36,963 nucleotides of DNA, taken from positions 1 through 36,963 of the forward strand of contig WHTX01000009.1 of the NCBI GenBank assembly GCA_009377505.1, written 5' to 3'. A program made the translations under genes and the position numbers. The stretch comes from Acidimicrobiia bacterium (GTDB lineage: Bacteria > Actinomycetota > Acidimicrobiia > Acidimicrobiales > CAIXPF01). The notes beneath the pieces are model-generated. The model saw only the letters and a list, made by a program, of their open reading frames with translations, was not told the DNA's origin and made no database searches. Positions 35,989 through 36,963 of this stretch are shown here, piece after piece (the stretch's first letter is position 1; each line of letters opens with the position of its first letter).

Positions 35989-35994
35989 TAGGCT
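35989..35994 (+). promoter_or_regulatory. -10 box for a leaderless secG mRNA
   Basis: TAGGCT ends 8 nt before GTG 36003. It indicates that secG has its own promoter and is not simply read through from the glycolytic operon. Confidence 0.5.
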
Positions 35995-36002
35995 GGTGCA
36001 CC

Positions 36003-36236
36003 GTGATCTGGCTGCTGTTGCCGTTCTGGCTGGTGTCCACCCTCGGGCTGATCTTCCTCGTGCTGCTCCATTCGGGGCGGGGCGGGGGGTTGTCGGACCT
36101 CATGGGCGGCACCTCGGCGGCGTCGTCCGCCGCGGGGTCGACGGTGATGGAGAAGAACCTCGACCGGCTGACGGTGATCACAGCCCTGGTGTTCACGTTC
36201 AGCACGGTCGGGATGGGCCTCTACCTGGATGTCTAG
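36003..36236 (+). CDS. secG: Preprotein translocase subunit SecG
   Basis: This 77-residue membrane protein has two hydrophobic helices (LLLPFWLVSTLGLIFLVLLHSG at 4-25 and LTVITALVFTFSTVGMGLYL at 56-75) joined by a Gly/Ser/Ala loop. The conserved loop GRGGGLSDLMGG...SSAAGSTVMEKNLDRLTVI identifies SecG, which supports SecYE during protein export. Start GTG 36003 lies 8 nt after a TAGGCT box. Position after tpiA is the common actinobacterial order. Confidence 0.93.
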   Translation: MIWLLLPFWLVSTLGLIFLVLLHSGRGGGLSDLMGGTSAASSAAGSTVMEKNLDRLTVITALVFTFSTVGMGLYLDV

Positions 36237-36251
36237 GCCGAGCCTGGTTCT

Positions 36252-36268
36252 GGCGCCCACTGGGCGCC
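36252..36268 (+). terminator. Hairpin after secG
   Basis: GGCGCCC (36252-36258) pairs perfectly with GGGCGCC (36262-36268) around an ACT loop, 15 bp after the secG stop. No T-tract follows. It lies just upstream of the tRNA-Leu -10 box. Confidence 0.5.
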
Positions 36269-36272
36269 GCGC

Positions 36273-36278
36273 TATGCT
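36273..36278 (+). promoter_or_regulatory. -10 box for tRNA-Leu
   Basis: TATGCT lies 11 nt before the mature 5' end of the tRNA, so transcription would begin a few nucleotides upstream of it. The -35 region overlaps the secG hairpin and has no clear match. Confidence 0.45.
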
Positions 36279-36289
36279 GGTGGCCCCAC

Positions 36290-36373
36290 GTCGGAGTGGC
36301 GGAATAGGCATACGCGCTAGCTTGAGGTGCTAGTGTCCTTCGGGACGTGGGGGTTCAAGTCCCCCCTCCGACA
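36290..36373 (+). tRNA. tRNA-Leu(GAG)
   Basis: The acceptor arms GTCGGAG (36290-36296) and CTCCGAC (36366-36372) pair perfectly, followed by discriminator A at 36373. The anticodon stem is CTAGC/GCTAG with loop TTGAGGT, so the anticodon is GAG (Leu, CUC/CUU codons). A long variable arm (TGTCC-TTC-GGGACG type) and the T-arm GGGGG-TTCAAGT-CCCCC complete a class II tRNA of 84 nt. CCA is not encoded. Confidence 0.95.
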
Positions 36374-36376
36374 CGC

Positions 36377-36412
36377 ATTTCTTGGGCCGTTGCGGGCAAG
36401 AACCCAGGAAAT
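36377..36412 (+). terminator. Stem-loop directly after tRNA-Leu
   Basis: ATTTCTTGGG (36377-36386) and CCCAGGAAAT (36403-36412) form a 10-bp stem with one G-T wobble and a 16-nt loop, starting 3 nt after the tRNA. It is probably the tRNA terminator. It could also be part of an attachment site if an element is integrated here. Confidence 0.4.
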
Positions 36413-36468
36413 CCCCGGCGAAGTGGTGTCCCGGACCGGGACGCTGCTGACCCCCTTTCTGGGTGGAC

Positions 36469-36915
36469 ATGTCTGCCCGGACCCACCCCGTCTCGCCGGC
36501 CACCGGCGCTCGGCTCGCGGAGCTGCTCGTGAGCGCGGCCGCGGAGCTGACCGACGAGCCGCGCACCGATCTGGCGCCGATGGGTATCCCGGTACGCGAT
36601 GGCCGTCTGTCGCTGGGCCGGCTGCGCGAGGTCCTGCCGCGCGGCGAGACGCTGGAGGTGGTGGCCGGGTTCGCCACGGCGTGCTGGATCGGACCACCCG
36701 GTTGCCGTGCACCTGATCTGGGCCGGCTGACCTACCGGAGCTGCACCGGGGTCGACCGCCGGGGTCGGGTGATGGTCGACTACCGGGCCCGTACCTGGCT
36801 GGTGGTCGACGATGCCAACCGGTTCGAGGTGGTCGCGTTCCCGGCCGAGACGGGTGGGATCCTGGTCATGCCGGTCGAGGACTTCGCGCGCCGCTGGGAG
36901 GTGATCTCCCGATGA
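36469..36915 (+). CDS. Protein of unknown function downstream of tRNA-Leu
   Basis: This 148-residue soluble-looking protein I do not recognise. The N-terminal 40 residues are helical (ARLAELLVSAAAELTDEPRTDL). The rest alternates short strands (LEVVAGFATACWIGPPGC, RVMVDYRARTWLVVDDANRFEVVAFPA) suggesting a small beta-rich domain. Two Cys (CWIGPPGC) are close together. GTG 36463 is an alternative start. It overlaps the next gene by 4 bp (ATGA), so the two form an operon. Being the first gene after a tRNA, in a block that breaks the housekeeping gene order, it may belong to an integrated element. That is inference. Confidence 0.65.
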   Translation: MSARTHPVSPATGARLAELLVSAAAELTDEPRTDLAPMGIPVRDGRLSLGRLREVLPRGETLEVVAGFATACWIGPPGCRAPDLGRLTYRSCTGVDRRGRVMVDYRARTWLVVDDANRFEVVAFPAETGGILVMPVEDFARRWEVISR

Positions 36916-36963
36916 CCGCGACCTTGGTGGAGCTGTGCCGGCGCACCCGTCCCGAGTTGGCGT
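36912..36963 (+). CDS. Start of an unknown gene (3' partial)
   Basis: ATG 36912 overlaps the stop of the preceding gene (ATGA). Only 17 codons are visible before the window ends (MTATLVELCRRTRPELA). The gene is called from the coupled start and open frame; nothing can be said of its function. Confidence 0.5.
   Translation, partial: MTATLVELCRRTRPELA

Overview
The window is high-GC DNA with many GTG starts, ANTAR and LuxR-type regulators, an LPTTG surface protein and the gene order polA / rpsA / coaE / uvrB-uvrA / uvrC / rapZ / gap-pgk-tpiA-secG. This points to an actinobacterium. The small conserved proteins and the -10-box-next-to-start layout fit class Acidimicrobiia best, but that placement is an inference from protein resemblance, not a database result.

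Positions 1-10832 are a cell-surface polysaccharide region. It holds the end of a secreted beta-sandwich protein, a hydrolase-like lipoprotein without a catalytic serine, a Wzx-type flippase, a beta-helix lipoprotein on a Thr-rich stalk, a family 2 glycosyltransferase, a minimal initiating sugar-phosphate transferase, a trio for modifying a nucleotide sugar (hexapeptide acyltransferase, Gfo/Idh/MocA dehydrogenase, DegT aminotransferase), and a family 4 glycosyltransferase. Together they could start, decorate and export a repeat unit containing an N-acylated amino sugar. The polymerase and most sugar-supply enzymes lie elsewhere.

Positions 10872-13316 hold an orphan LuxR-type response regulator, an NDH-2-like flavoprotein that seems to have lost an internal segment, and a DUF3105-like lipoprotein. 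Positions 13381-22228 hold a small coiled-coil protein coupled to a PdtaR-like ANTAR regulator, polA, an LPTTG protein, a methyltransferase, rpsA, a second orphan response regulator and coaE.

Positions 22304-30352 carry all three nucleotide excision repair genes (uvrB, uvrA, uvrC) with an L,D-transpeptidase lipoprotein between uvrA and uvrC. Next come a PRC-barrel protein, a 72-residue acidic protein, and a methyltransferase coupled to rapZ. The glycolytic genes gap-pgk-tpiA and then secG follow. The yvcK and whiA genes that usually sit next to rapZ are not at this locus. A tRNA-Leu(GAG) gene at 36290-36373 is followed by two overlapping genes of unknown function that may begin an integrated element.

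Many intergenic gaps contain GC-rich hairpins that look like terminators. Several genes have a TANNNT box ending only 6-8 nt before the start codon, which implies leaderless transcripts. I found no CRISPR array, transposase, restriction or toxin-antitoxin system, and no convincing new multi-gene system. The best leads are the leaderless promoter pattern, the damaged NDH-2 gene, the missing yvcK-whiA pair and the tRNA boundary.
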